A stretch of 64,000 nucleotides of DNA, taken from NCBI RefSeq assembly GCF_009827595.1, contig NZ_WTYT01000003.1:248001-312000 (forward strand), written 5' to 3'. Shown here piece by piece: positions 1-10,009 of this stretch. Position numbers and translations under genes: made by a program. This stretch comes from Altericroceibacterium endophyticum (GTDB lineage Bacteria; Pseudomonadota; Alphaproteobacteria; Sphingomonadales; Sphingomonadaceae). The number at the start of each line of letters is the position of its first letter. Position 1 is the first letter of the stretch. The notes below the pieces were generated by a model. The model searched no databases. It was not told where the DNA came from and saw only the letters and a program-made list of their open reading frames with translations.

Positions 1-237
1 CGGGTGACGGAGGAGGGCTGCAGATCGGCCCCGGTCCGCCGGGCGGCGATGGCGCTGAAGCGCAGGCGACCATCGGCCGCGGCAGTGAACAGACTATCTA
101 TATTCTGAACGATGATGGTCAGCCCGAACGGGTGAATGTCACCACAGGAGCCAGCGATGGGAGCCAGACCGAGGTCACTTCGGAGAAACTGAAAGCCGGC
201 ATGAAGGTGATTGTCGGGCAACGGGCGACGGGCAGCG

Positions 238-245
<8 letters not shown>
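1..245 (+). CDS. MacA-like efflux periplasmic adaptor (3' end only)
   Basis: Only the last 80 or so codons are present; the reading frame enters from the left edge and stops at 243-245. A glycine/proline-rich stretch is followed by a segment containing TIYILNDDGQPERVNVTTGA and then GMKVIVGQ. This matches the C-terminal membrane-proximal beta-barrel of RND/MacA-type membrane-fusion proteins, in which a 'value of the parameter, effect on later steps' repeat ends in an IVG-type strand. The stop overlaps the start of the following ATPase gene (ATGGCTGA), and a MacB-type ATPase and permease follow. It is therefore probably the periplasmic adaptor of a tripartite ABC exporter. The N-terminal half cannot be judged. 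Confidence 0.82.
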
Positions 246-983
<738 letters not shown>

Positions 984-987
<4 letters not shown>

Positions 988-2195
988 TGTTTTTCACCAC
1001 TCTGCTGCTGGCAATTCGTGAGATCCGCCGCCATCTCCTGCGCTCCTTTCTGACCACGCTTGGTATCGTGATTGGTGTCGGGGCCGTGATTACCATGGTG
1101 ACGCTGGGCAATGGCGCGACCGCATCGGTGCGCGAGCAGATATCCTCGCTTGGTGCCAATGTGCTGATGATCCGCCCCGGCCAGGGTTTCGGGCGCGGCG
1201 GGGGCGGGGTTGCGCCGCCACCTTTCGACAATAGCGATCTCGACGCAATTCGCGATCAGATCGCCGGTGTGCGCGCTGTGGCTGGTCAGGCGCAGGCGAG
1301 CACGCTGGCCGTGCGCAATGCGCAGAATTGGCAGACCACCATCACCGGCACCGGAAATGGCTATTTCGTGGCCCAGAGCTGGGCACTCGAAAGCGGGCGA
1401 TATTTTTCGCAAGAGGAAGAAGAAGCGGGTAAATCGGTCTGTATTATCGGCGCTACGGTAAAACAGCAGCTGTTCAGTGATGTCGATCCGGAGGGGCAAC
1501 GCATCCGTCTGGGCGATGTCGCCTGCGATGTGATCGGCGTGCTCGAAGCGCGTGGGCAGGGCGGTTTTGGCGCGGATCAGGACGATATCGTGGTGATGCC
1601 AATCAAAGCCGTGCAGCGGCGCTTTACGGGCAACCGCGACATCCGCGCGATCATGGTGTCGGTGGAAGATGACTTCGATACGCAGCAGGTAACCCGCGCG
1701 ATCAGTGCGTTGCTGCGTGAACGACGCCATATTGCGCCGCAAACGCCCGATGATTTCAACATTCTCGACACCCGCCAGATTGCGGATGCAGTGTCGCAAT
1801 CCACCGCCACCATCACCGCCTTTCTGGGGGCGGTTGCCGCGGTCAGTCTGGTCGTGGGCGGCATTGGGATCATGAATATCATGCTGGTTTCCGTGACCGA
1901 ACGGACCCGGGAAATCGGCATTCGCCTCGCTATCGGGGCGCTGGGCAAGGAAGTGATGCTGCAATTTCTGGTCGAAGCCGTGGTGCTGTCCTGCCTTGGC
2001 GGAATAACCGGCATCGTGATTGCATTGCTTGCCTCATGGGGGCTCGCTGGCGCTCTCGGTCTGCCCTTCGCATTCGATCCCTTCATCAATATTCTGAGTT
2101 TTGTGATTTCGGCGCTGATCGGGGTCGTGTTTGGCTATTTTCCGGCGCGGCGGGCCGCCCGGCTCAACCCGATTGACGCTTTACGCCACGAATAG
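984..2195 (+). CDS. MacB-like ABC transporter permease (FtsX domain)
   Basis: This 403-residue inner-membrane protein has the MacB plan: one N-terminal membrane helix ([19 protein letters not shown]), a periplasmic MacB-PCD-like domain at about residues 60-250, and three C-terminal helices forming the FtsX domain. The motifs [20 protein letters not shown] and [13 protein letters not shown] are characteristic of MacB/YknZ permeases. Unlike E. coli MacB, the ATPase is a separate polypeptide encoded immediately upstream with a four-base overlap. With the upstream adaptor this makes an adaptor-ATPase-permease operon. No outer-membrane TolC-like gene is visible in the window. The last codon is followed by about 100 bases without a gene before opgG. 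Confidence 0.92.
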
Positions 2196-2298
2196 TGGGC
2201 AATCTGCGATGAACTACCGACATCGGGGGACATTTTGCGCCTGCGAAGAGTAGATTGGCGTGTCCTCCATAAACCCTTAGGAAAACCCCTACTCCCCC

Positions 2299-3822
2299 AT
2301 GAGCGCTGATACCCCCCTATCCCGTCGCACCATTCTCCATGGCGGATTGAATGCCAGTCTTGGCTTCGGCCTTGCATTCGGCGCTTTCGGTCTGCCGGGA
2401 ATGGCTCATGCAACGCCGGCAGGGGCGCTGGGCAAGGCTCGCCGTTTCTCGTGGGAAGAATTGCAGGACAGGGCACGGCACTTGGCGGCGCGTCCGTATC
2501 GCGCAGGGGCGAAATCGACCCATCTGGCGTCCGATTATGATGAATCGGTCAGGCTCACTTATGGTCAGGCGGAGTTTCTGGGCGATAATATCCGGCTGTT
2601 CCCCGCGACTGCAGCCGTTGCGGAGCAGCCGGTGGGCCTGCATCTGCTGCAAAATGGCATGGCGCGGCCGCTGATGGATAGCAGGGGCTTGTTTGCCGAT
2701 GGCGGCACCGCCGACCCGGCGGGGTTCCGCGTGATGGATGCCGGGCAACCGCGCGATTGGCTGGCGTTTCTCGGGGCGTCTTATTTCCGCAGCGCTGGGG
2801 CGGACAATCAATACGGGCTTTCCGCAAGAGGCATTGCCGTCGACACCGGCCTTGCCCGGGCCGAGGAATTTCCGCGCTTTTCGGATTTCTGGATCGAGGA
2901 ACTCGGGCCCGATCAGACGATCGTCTATGCCCTGCTCGACGGGCCAAGCCTGTCGGGCGCCTATCGTTTCGACAATCGCAAGGGTCCGCAAGGCGTCACG
3001 CAGGATGTCAGTGCGGTGCTGTTCATGAGGAAAGATATTGAACGATTGGGTGTGGCGCCTGCGAGTTCGATGTTCTGGTATGATCAAAGCGCGGAGAAAC
3101 GGATCGACTGGCGCCCGGAAATTCACGATTCTGATGGGCTGGCCATTTTCGCGGCCAATGGAGAGCGTGTGTTCCGCCCGCTGATTAATCCGCCGAATGC
3201 CCGGATCAGCGTTTTTAACGCGCCTTCACCGGCAGGTTTCGGCCTGATTCAGCGTGATCGCAATTTCGCGCATTATCAGGATGACGGGGCCTTTTATGAA
3301 AAGCGTCCCGATTTGTGGGTCGAACCGCAAGGCGAATGGGGGGCGGGCGCGGTGATGCTCTATGAGATGCCGACGGCCTCTGAAACGGCCGATAACATCG
3401 CCGCTTTCTGGACGCCTGATGCCGCGCCTCGCGCTGGTGAGAGGCGCGACTATGCATATCGGCTGCATTGGGTTTCGGCTGACCCTTCGGCATGGGAGGG
3501 CGCACGTCTGGTGCATCGCTGGCAAGGCGCGGCCGGTATCCCCGGCGCGCTGCCGACCGAGCATGCGCGCAAATATGTGTTTGATTTTGCAGGGCCGAAT
3601 CTGGCCGGTCTGACCCGTCAGTCGGGTCTGGTGGCTGACACCAATTTGCCAGAGGACCGCCTCCTCCATTCGGCAGCCTTCCCGGTGGCAGGTCAGGATT
3701 CACTGTGCCGGGTCACACTCGACATCGCACTGGACGGTAAGCCGCCCTCAGAATTCCGCCTCTATCTCCGTCAGGGAGACGATGCCTTGTCCGAAACAGT
3801 CATTCAGCCCTTGCTGCCATGA
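2299..3822 (+). CDS. opgG: Periplasmic glucan biosynthesis protein OpgG/OpgD (MdoG)
   Basis: This 507-residue exported protein belongs to the MdoG family, which acts in the periplasm to shape osmoregulated periplasmic glucans made by OpgH. The N-terminus SRRTILHGGL followed by a hydrophobic stretch ending AHA resembles a twin-arginine signal, as in E. coli OpgD rather than the Sec-exported OpgG. Family-like segments include the TYGQAEFLGDNIRLFP region, SASYFR-like FLGASYFRSAGADNQYGLSARGI split over residues 150-180, and a C-terminal FDFAGPNL immunoglobulin-like domain. The stop overlaps the opgH start by four bases (ATGA), so the two are coupled. The OpgG versus OpgD name is uncertain; the family is not. 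Confidence 0.9.
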   Translation: MSADTPLSRRTILHGGLNASLGFGLAFGAFGLPGMAHATPAGALGKARRFSWEELQDRARHLAARPYRAGAKSTHLASDYDESVRLTYGQAEFLGDNIRLFPATAAVAEQPVGLHLLQNGMARPLMDSRGLFADGGTADPAGFRVMDAGQPRDWLAFLGASYFRSAGADNQYGLSARGIAVDTGLARAEEFPRFSDFWIEELGPDQTIVYALLDGPSLSGAYRFDNRKGPQGVTQDVSAVLFMRKDIERLGVAPASSMFWYDQSAEKRIDWRPEIHDSDGLAIFAANGERVFRPLINPPNARISVFNAPSPAGFGLIQRDRNFAHYQDDGAFYEKRPDLWVEPQGEWGAGAVMLYEMPTASETADNIAAFWTPDAAPRAGERRDYAYRLHWVSADPSAWEGARLVHRWQGAAGIPGALPTEHARKYVFDFAGPNLAGLTRQSGLVADTNLPEDRLLHSAAFPVAGQDSLCRVTLDIALDGKPPSEFRLYLRQGDDALSETVIQPLLP

Positions 3823-5654
3823 GCGATATCATCACCCCGACCGCCCCCCGGAATTTACCGGAGGAAAGCCCGATCGCCATGCCGGAGCAGCGCTTTTTCG
3901 GTAATCCGCCGGGCACGATCGAAGTCCAGACCCAGCCGCAGCACATTTTTGCCAAGCGGCTCGTGCTGATTCTGGCGACCCTGTTGCTGGGCGTGGCCGG
4001 GACAACCGAAATTCGCATTGCGCTGGGGCGCGACGGCTTTGGCATAGCGGATATGCTGCTGATGGCGGTGTTCTTCCCGCTGTTCTGCTGGATCGCCTTC
4101 GGCTTTATCAGTTCTTCGATTGGCTTTTTGAAACTGATCACCGGCGATCATCCCGGCTTTACGCCCATACCCCGCCCGGTCTCGGTGCTGAGCCACCGCA
4201 CGGCTATTCTCATGCCGATCTATAATGAAAGCGTCGAGGCTGTGTTCGCGCGGGTGAAAGCGATGACTGAATCGGTCGCCCGTGCCGGCGGAGCGGATTA
4301 TTTCGACTTCTTTGTGCTGAGCGATTCCAAGGAGCTCAATGGCAAGCGGGAAGAGGAAGTCTGGGCGGAGGTTGCGGCTCATGCGCCGATCAATGTCTAT
4401 TATCGCCGCCGGCCAGAGAATATCGGCCGCAAGCCCGGCAATATCGAAGAATGGGTGAAGCGCTTCGGCGGTGCCTATGAACATATGATCGTGCTTGATG
4501 CCGATAGCATGATGAGCGGCAGCGCCATGGTGGGGATGGCGTCGATTCTCGAAAACAAGCCCTCGGTCGGCCTGCTTCAGACCGTGCCGCAAGTGATCAA
4601 CGCGCAAACGCTCTTTCAGCGCTGGATGCAATTTGCGGGCTATGCCTATGGCCCGATCGCGTCAGCCGGGCTGCTCTGGTGGTCGGGGACGGAGGCGAAT
4701 TTCTGGGGCCATAATGCGATTGTGCGCACGCGCGCCTTTGCCGAAAGTTGCGGCTTGCCGGTATTGCCGGGAAAACCGCCCTTTGGCGGCCACATACAAA
4801 GCCATGACATGGTCGAATCCGCCTTGCTGCGCCGCCGTGGCTGGGCGGTCCACATGGTGATGATCGACGGCAGTTATGAGGAATTTCCGCCCACCATCAT
4901 CGACAATGCGATCCGTGACAGACGCTGGATGCAGGGCAATCTGCAACATCTGCGTCTTATCGATGCGTCCGGTTTCCATTGGGCCGGGCGGTTGCAATTG
5001 CTGATCGGTGCATCGGCCTATTGCACCTCACCGGCGTGGCTCGTGCTGATTCTCACCACACTGATCCATGCCCAGCTTACGCCTGCCAGCGTGATTTCTG
5101 ACGGGCTTCCCGGTTTCGTTCTGGCACTGACGGCGGTGATCCTGTTCGGTCCCAAGATCATGAGCGGGATCTGGGTGCTGGCGAACAAGGCCCGGCGGGA
5201 AAGTTTCGGCGGGGCGAAATCGGTGATCAAATCGGTTGCCTTGGAAGCGGGCCTCGCCGTATTGCTCGCGCCGATCACCATGGTGATGCAGACCAAGGCA
5301 TTGGTGGGCCTGTTGCTGGGCATTCCGTCTCATTGGACGGAACAGGTGCGCGAAGTGGACGGGTTGTCCGTGGGCGAGGTGCTGCCACATTTCCGTGAAC
5401 ATCTCGCGCTGGCGGCCTTGTTCATCGTGGTTGCGCTGGTTGATCCGGTGGCTGCGGCATGGCTCACCCCGGTGACGCTGGGACTGCTGGTGGCGCCCTG
5501 GCTGGTTTCCTGGACATCGAGCAAGCGCTGGGGGGACTGGGCATTGGGCAAAGGATTGTTCATCGTTCCGCCGCCTATTATCGACGATACGGAGCGTTCC
5601 GTGCGCCCGCCCGAACGGCAGCGTCCGCCGGAAAACACCGCCGGGCGTGCTTAA
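3819..5654 (+). CDS. opgH: Glucans biosynthesis glucosyltransferase OpgH (MdoH)
   Basis: This inner-membrane family 2 glucosyltransferase uses UDP-glucose to build the linear glucan backbone of osmoregulated periplasmic glucans. It is 611 residues, clearly shorter than the roughly 850-residue E. coli protein, mainly through a reduced N-terminal region. Two helices (about residues 47-67 and 80-105) precede the GT2 domain, which begins at TAILMPIYNESVEAVFARV. The metal-binding aspartates are in VLDADSMMSG, the acceptor-site residues in QSHDMVESALLRRRGW, and the QxxRW-like element in DRRWMQGNLQHL. Several C-terminal membrane helices follow. It is translationally coupled to opgG. UDP-glucose would come from galU, also in this window. 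Confidence 0.93.
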   Translation: MSDIITPTAPRNLPEESPIAMPEQRFFGNPPGTIEVQTQPQHIFAKRLVLILATLLLGVAGTTEIRIALGRDGFGIADMLLMAVFFPLFCWIAFGFISSSIGFLKLITGDHPGFTPIPRPVSVLSHRTAILMPIYNESVEAVFARVKAMTESVARAGGADYFDFFVLSDSKELNGKREEEVWAEVAAHAPINVYYRRRPENIGRKPGNIEEWVKRFGGAYEHMIVLDADSMMSGSAMVGMASILENKPSVGLLQTVPQVINAQTLFQRWMQFAGYAYGPIASAGLLWWSGTEANFWGHNAIVRTRAFAESCGLPVLPGKPPFGGHIQSHDMVESALLRRRGWAVHMVMIDGSYEEFPPTIIDNAIRDRRWMQGNLQHLRLIDASGFHWAGRLQLLIGASAYCTSPAWLVLILTTLIHAQLTPASVISDGLPGFVLALTAVILFGPKIMSGIWVLANKARRESFGGAKSVIKSVALEAGLAVLLAPITMVMQTKALVGLLLGIPSHWTEQVREVDGLSVGEVLPHFREHLALAALFIVVALVDPVAAAWLTPVTLGLLVAPWLVSWTSSKRWGDWALGKGLFIVPPPIIDDTERSVRPPERQRPPENTAGRA

Positions 5655-5727
5655 GCAGCGTATCGATAATCCCCTTATTCGCGCTGCGGATTTGGTTTTG
5701 GACTGAAGTTGTGCCTAATATGACCAG

Positions 5728-6711
5728 ATGCGGGGTGGACGGAGCAATTTAGCGGAAAACAATCTCAGCGACACGTCGCTGATGGAGATTTTTCTGGGCA
5801 AACCGGGGTTTCTGCTGGCCCGTATCGATCAGATTGCGACCGCTTTGTTCAATGAAGCGGATTGTGAAGCCACTTTGCCGCAGAGCGAGTTTCTGCTGCT
5901 GATCGACCGGTTGGGACCATCACCGCAGGTGACGCTCGGCCGTGCCGCTGGGGTCGATAAGTCGACCACCGCCTATATTTGCGACAATCTGGTCGCACGT
6001 GGATGGGTGGAAAGGCGCCCCTGCCGCGAAGATCGGCGGCGCGCGCTGATTACATTCACCGATGCCGGGCTGGCGCAGCTGCCGAGTTTGCGCCGCGCAT
6101 TCCTGCGCTTGCAGCACCAGCTGACAGCGCCGCTGAAGCAGGAAGATGCACATGTGCTGGTGGATTTGCTGCATCGCGTGGCGCGGCATCCAACGGATGC
6201 TGCACCGACATGGCTGCCGGCTTGTGATCCGCAGACCGGGGTGCTGGATCTTGCGCCGACGTTCCTCATGCGCCGGGCCCTGCAATTGTACCATGCGAAC
6301 TTCCTCAGCGATGCGGCGGCTTTCAACCTGACCTTGCGGCAGTTTTCCCTGCTATTCCTGCTGCTGCACAGGCCGCATCTGACCCAGACCGGTTTCGCGC
6401 GGCTTTTTGGTCTCGATCCCTCGACCTGCGCGGTCATCATGAAGGGACTGGCGCGCCGCAAGTTGATTGCGGGGCAGCGCTCACCCGAAGATGGCCGGGC
6501 GACGGTGTATCGCCTGACCGATGCGGGGGCAGCGGCGCTCGATGGGGTGAAGCCATTGGCAGATAAATCGCAAAGAGTGCTGACCGATTGCATGAGCGCG
6601 GAACGGGTTGAATGGCTGATCGGTCAATTGCGGACACTGGTCCACGCCCATAGCGACCGCTTGCGCTACCCCGGTGCTATCGCTCTGATACCCGCGCATT
6701 CTGCCGTTTAG
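5728..6711 (+). CDS. Tandem MarR-type transcriptional regulator (two winged-helix domains in one chain)
   Basis: The 327-residue protein carries two MarR-like winged-helix modules. The first (about residues 25-150) contains QSEFLLLIDRLGPSPQVTLG, a recognition-helix region KSTTAYICDNLVARGWVERR and the wing CREDRRRALITFTDAG. The second (about 185-310) repeats the pattern with LRQFSLLFLLLHRP, PSTCAVIMKGLARRKLIAGQ and the wing SPEDGRATVYRLTDAG. Ordinary MarR proteins are about 150 residues and dimerise; this chain looks like a covalent dimer. An internal ATG at 5782 is an alternative start. It sits directly upstream of, and on the same strand as, the catabolic gene cluster, so it probably controls that cluster. 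The ligand is unknown. Confidence 0.86.
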   Translation: MRGGRSNLAENNLSDTSLMEIFLGKPGFLLARIDQIATALFNEADCEATLPQSEFLLLIDRLGPSPQVTLGRAAGVDKSTTAYICDNLVARGWVERRPCREDRRRALITFTDAGLAQLPSLRRAFLRLQHQLTAPLKQEDAHVLVDLLHRVARHPTDAAPTWLPACDPQTGVLDLAPTFLMRRALQLYHANFLSDAAAFNLTLRQFSLLFLLLHRPHLTQTGFARLFGLDPSTCAVIMKGLARRKLIAGQRSPEDGRATVYRLTDAGAAALDGVKPLADKSQRVLTDCMSAERVEWLIGQLRTLVHAHSDRLRYPGAIALIPAHSAV

Positions 6712-6778
6712 GCAATGTCCTGAGTCGCGCCCTGCGGCAGCCCCTTCGCCCCTGTGATTGACTGCTCCAAGCAATCTC

Positions 6779-6807
6779 TTGACTCCTCACCTAATGTAAA
6801 TACAACT
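6779..6807 (+). promoter_or_regulatory. Candidate promoter with overlapping operator for the catabolic operon
   Basis: TTGACT (6779-6784) is followed after 16 bases by TACAAC (6801-6806), a plausible sigma70-type -35/-10 pair upstream of the aldehyde dehydrogenase gene. The arms of TGTAAATACA (6795-6804) form a short inverted repeat across the -10. Its bottom strand starts AGTTGTATTTACA, a sequence echoed before the TonB receptor gene. This is inference from pattern only. Confidence 0.45.
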
Positions 6808-6865
6808 ATGTCGGACTAATTGATTGAGGGCGTCGTATAAGAACGTCCCGCTTTGGGAGACAGCA

Positions 6866-8323
6866 ATGGCCGATGCAGACCAGGCGACCTTGCCGGTGCG
6901 TAATCCGCGCAGTGGCATGGTGGATTTTCAGATCACTGTCGCCACGGCGCAGCAGGTCGCGCAGAAGGCTGCGGCCTTACGCGCAAATCAGCATGGCTGG
7001 GCCGAGATGGGGCTGCAGGCCCGCATTGGTGTGATGCAGCGTTTTCTGGGTGAAGTGGCCCGGCGCAAGGATGCCATTGCTGAAGCGGATGCAGCCGATA
7101 CCGGGGGGTGTCACACGTCCTATCTTCAGGGCTTCATCACCATGGGCAATATTGGCGGCTGGGTGGAGGATGCCGAGGCCGCGCTGGCAGATGCCGCCTA
7201 TCACGGGCCATCCAGGGCGCAGCCGCAGGTGGATGTTACCACCCAATTCGTGCCCTATCCGCTGGTGAGTGTGATCGGCCCGTGGAACGCGCCGATGATG
7301 CTGGTGCTGCTCGATGCGATTCCGGCGTTGTTCGCCGGTTGTGCAGTGCTGATCAAACCATCGGAAGTGACCCCGCGCTGGGTTGAGCCGCTATTTGATG
7401 CCGTGGCTGAGGTGCCCGAACTGGCCGGTGTGTTCGATTTCGTGCAGGGCGATGGTTCCACCGGTCAGGCGATGATCGAGGAATCCGATCTGGTCTGTTT
7501 CACGGGATCGGTGCCGACGGGGCGCCAAATCGCGGTGCAATGCGCGCAAAGGCTGATCCCGTGCTATCTCGAACTGGGCGGCAAGGATCCGCTGATCATT
7601 ACGGACACAGCCGATCTGGAACGTGCGGCAACCGCCGCCTTGCGCGGGGCCGTGCATGCCAATGGGATGGTCTGTTTCTCGGTCGAGCGGATCTATGTTC
7701 AGCGCGGCCTGCATGATGCCTTTGTCGAGCGGCTGATCGAGAAGGCGGGTGAGGTGCGGCTGAATTCGGATGATCCGCGTGCCGGCCATCTCCACCCCTT
7801 CACCTTCGCCCCGCAGGCGCAGATCGTGATGAAACAGATCGACGATGCGAAGGCGAAGGGGGCCACCGTACACACCGGCGGCGAGGTGCTGGAGATCAAC
7901 GGCGGGCTTTATATGCGGCCCACGATTCTCACCGATGTCACCCATGACATGGCGATCATGCGCGAGGAAACCTTCGGTCCATGCCTGCCGATAATGGCCT
8001 TCGACACGCTGGAGGAAGGCATTGAGCTCGCCAATGACACCGACTTCGGCCTCACCGCCAATGTCATCGCCGGGAGCAATGAAGAGGCGCTGGCAATTGG
8101 CGAGCGGATCAATGCCGGTTCGGTCTTCATGCAGGATACGTTCCTCACCTTCGCCAAGAACCGCACAGTGGGCAGCAATGCCTTTGGCGTGTCAGGTGTC
8201 GGCGGCGGCGCGCGCACCGGGCCGGAGGCGATATTGCGTTATGTCCGGCGCAAGGCGCTGCTGACGCAGAATGGCGCGGTCGCCGATATCCGCGATGACC
8301 ACCATCTGGGCGCGCCCGATTAA
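6866..8323 (+). CDS. NAD(P)-dependent aldehyde dehydrogenase
   Basis: This 485-residue member of the ALDH superfamily oxidises an aldehyde to the carboxylic acid in the cytoplasm. The catalytic general base lies in LELGGKDP (Glu236) and the nucleophile in GMVCFSVER (Cys270); their 34-residue spacing is the one normal for the family. The cofactor fold shows PWNAPMMLVLLDAIPAL and FTGSVPTGRQIA. The C-terminal half holds EETFGPCLPIM. I used the ATG at 6866, which has GGGAGA five bases upstream, rather than a TTG at 6824. It is the first gene of an apparent operon with SnoaL-like, alcohol dehydrogenase, hydrolase and carotenoid-oxygenase genes. A likely role is oxidation of an aromatic or apocarotenoid aldehyde released by the oxygenase. 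Confidence 0.93.
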   Translation: MADADQATLPVRNPRSGMVDFQITVATAQQVAQKAAALRANQHGWAEMGLQARIGVMQRFLGEVARRKDAIAEADAADTGGCHTSYLQGFITMGNIGGWVEDAEAALADAAYHGPSRAQPQVDVTTQFVPYPLVSVIGPWNAPMMLVLLDAIPALFAGCAVLIKPSEVTPRWVEPLFDAVAEVPELAGVFDFVQGDGSTGQAMIEESDLVCFTGSVPTGRQIAVQCAQRLIPCYLELGGKDPLIITDTADLERAATAALRGAVHANGMVCFSVERIYVQRGLHDAFVERLIEKAGEVRLNSDDPRAGHLHPFTFAPQAQIVMKQIDDAKAKGATVHTGGEVLEINGGLYMRPTILTDVTHDMAIMREETFGPCLPIMAFDTLEEGIELANDTDFGLTANVIAGSNEEALAIGERINAGSVFMQDTFLTFAKNRTVGSNAFGVSGVGGGARTGPEAILRYVRRKALLTQNGAVADIRDDHHLGAPD

Positions 8324-8366
8324 ACGGCACCGCGACCTGACGACATAACAGACAAGGGAAGAGACA

Positions 8367-8888
8367 ATGGCCTGGGAACTCACCGCGCTCGATCGGATGG
8401 AAATTCAGGAGCTCTATGCGCGCTATGCCTGGGGGATCGATCTCGCCGATCTCGACATGGCGCTGTCCACCTTCACGCAGGATGCCGGTTTCGACCATCT
8501 CTGGCAGGGCCGCGTCGAAGGGCATGCAGCGATTGCCGATAACCTCCGCTCGCTGTGGAACGACCGGCAGCACTGGTGGTATGGCCGCCAGCATCTGATG
8601 AACCATTTCATCATGGAGCCGCGTGAGGAAGAAGGCGAAGTGGATGTCCGCTGCTTCTTCCAGATCCTGCAGTTCCAGACCGACTACAAGACCAATTTCG
8701 TCTTCGGCATCGGCACGCGGATCGACCATGTGACGAAAAAGGAAGGGCCGTGGCGCTTCCAGTCGCTGCATGTGAACGCCTGGACCGCGGCCGATCAGGT
8801 GCCCTGGAAAGGGGACTTCCTGATGGCTGAGCGCCCCAATCATGTGGCTCCGCCAGTCGACCCTGACAATCTTGGCGGCACGAAATGA
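8367..8888 (+). CDS. SnoaL-like / NTF2-fold family protein
   Basis: This small cytoplasmic protein of 173 residues has a single NTF2/SnoaL-like domain. The opening ALDRMEIQELYARYAWGIDLADLD is split across helix 1 and is the usual start of this fold, followed by the FTQDAGFDH and GRVEGHAAIADNL strands and a helix. A central QHLMNHFIMEP strand is followed by VDVRCFFQILQF. The fold includes isomerases, dehydratases, cyclases and, in sphingomonads, the cofactor-independent lyase LdpA that removes formaldehyde from diarylpropane lignin dimers. I cannot assign the reaction. Its place beside a lignostilbene-dioxygenase-like protein makes a lyase or dehydratase step on an aromatic dimer an attractive guess. 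The stop overlaps the next start by four bases. Confidence 0.85.
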   Translation: MAWELTALDRMEIQELYARYAWGIDLADLDMALSTFTQDAGFDHLWQGRVEGHAAIADNLRSLWNDRQHWWYGRQHLMNHFIMEPREEEGEVDVRCFFQILQFQTDYKTNFVFGIGTRIDHVTKKEGPWRFQSLHVNAWTAADQVPWKGDFLMAERPNHVAPPVDPDNLGGTK

Positions 8889-10009
8889 GCGTGATGGAGA
8901 TTACCGCCGCTGTCAGCCGCCCGGGCACGCCGGCCCCGGTTCTGGAACAGGCCGAGCTGGAGGCTCCGCGCGCGGGCGAAATGCGCATCCGCATCGTCGC
9001 AGTGGGTATCTGTCACACGGATATTCACGCGCATGAAGGGCGGCTGTCACCGCTTCCGATCACGCTCGGCCATGAAGGGGCTGGCGTGGTGGAAGAACTG
9101 GGCGCGGGCGTGCAGGGTTTCGCCGTGGGCGACCACGTGCTGCTCAGCGGTTCCTCCTGCGGCCAGTGCCCAAGCTGCCTGAACAACAAGCCCAGCTATT
9201 GCGACATGGCCATGCCGCTGACTTTCGGCGGCAAGCGGATGGATGGATCAACCGCGCTGTGCTGCGGCGGGGAGAGCCTGCATTCGCATTTCTTCGGACA
9301 ATCGAGCTTTGCCACCCATGCGATCGTGCCGCAGCGCACGGCGGTGAAGGTGGATAAGGATCTGCCGCTGGACAAGCTCGCACCGCTTGGCTGCGGTATC
9401 ATCACCGGCGCGGGCTCGGTGATCGAGGCGCTGAAGCTCGGCTATGGGGAAAGTATCGCCATCTTCGGCACCGGCGCGGTCGGCCTTTCCGCTGTGATGG
9501 CCGCCAGGCTGATGGGCGCGCAGCGTATCGCCGCGGTGGATGTGAAGCCGGACCGGCTGGAAATGGCGCGCGAAATGGGTGCGACCGACACATTCCTCGC
9601 CGATGAAGAGGGGCTGGCGGACAAGATCCGCGCGGTGACCGGGCGCGGGGTCGAATATTCGCTCAACACGACGACCGTGGGCGCGGTGCAGACATTGGCG
9701 CTCGACTGTCTGGCCATGAACGGCACGGCTGGCTTCGTTTCCGCACCGCGCGGTGAATGGGCGCCGGCGATGTTCCCGATGCTGGCGGGGGGCAAGCAAT
9801 TGCGCGGAATATTGGGCGGCGATGCCGCGCCGCGTCTCTTCCTGCCGAAACTGATCGACTATTGGCGGCAGGGCCGCTTCCCGTTCGACCGGCTGATCCG
9901 GACCTATCGCTTCGACCAGATTGGCGATGCCTTTGCCGATCTTGAAGCGGGCAATGTGTTCAAGCCGGTGCTGATCATGCCCGGCCAGACTGAGGGAGAT
10001 GCCGCATGA
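8885..10009 (+). CDS. Zinc-dependent alcohol dehydrogenase (aryl-alcohol dehydrogenase type)
   Basis: A medium-chain dehydrogenase/reductase of 374 residues. Catalytic zinc ligands are Cys43 (GICHTD), His63 (LGHEGAGV) and the cysteine in PLGCGIITG; structural zinc ligands are Cys92, Cys95, Cys98 and Cys106 in SCGQCPSC...C. The NAD-binding motif is FGTGAVGLSAV. The CGIITG/GAGSVI pattern is that of the benzyl-alcohol/aryl-alcohol dehydrogenase (XylB-like) branch. It would interconvert an alcohol and an aldehyde, feeding the aldehyde dehydrogenase at the head of the operon. ATGA overlaps occur at both ends, so it is tightly coupled to its neighbours. The exact substrate is not visible. Confidence 0.93.
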   Translation: MSVMEITAAVSRPGTPAPVLEQAELEAPRAGEMRIRIVAVGICHTDIHAHEGRLSPLPITLGHEGAGVVEELGAGVQGFAVGDHVLLSGSSCGQCPSCLNNKPSYCDMAMPLTFGGKRMDGSTALCCGGESLHSHFFGQSSFATHAIVPQRTAVKVDKDLPLDKLAPLGCGIITGAGSVIEALKLGYGESIAIFGTGAVGLSAVMAARLMGAQRIAAVDVKPDRLEMAREMGATDTFLADEEGLADKIRAVTGRGVEYSLNTTTVGAVQTLALDCLAMNGTAGFVSAPRGEWAPAMFPMLAGGKQLRGILGGDAAPRLFLPKLIDYWRQGRFPFDRLIRTYRFDQIGDAFADLEAGNVFKPVLIMPGQTEGDAA

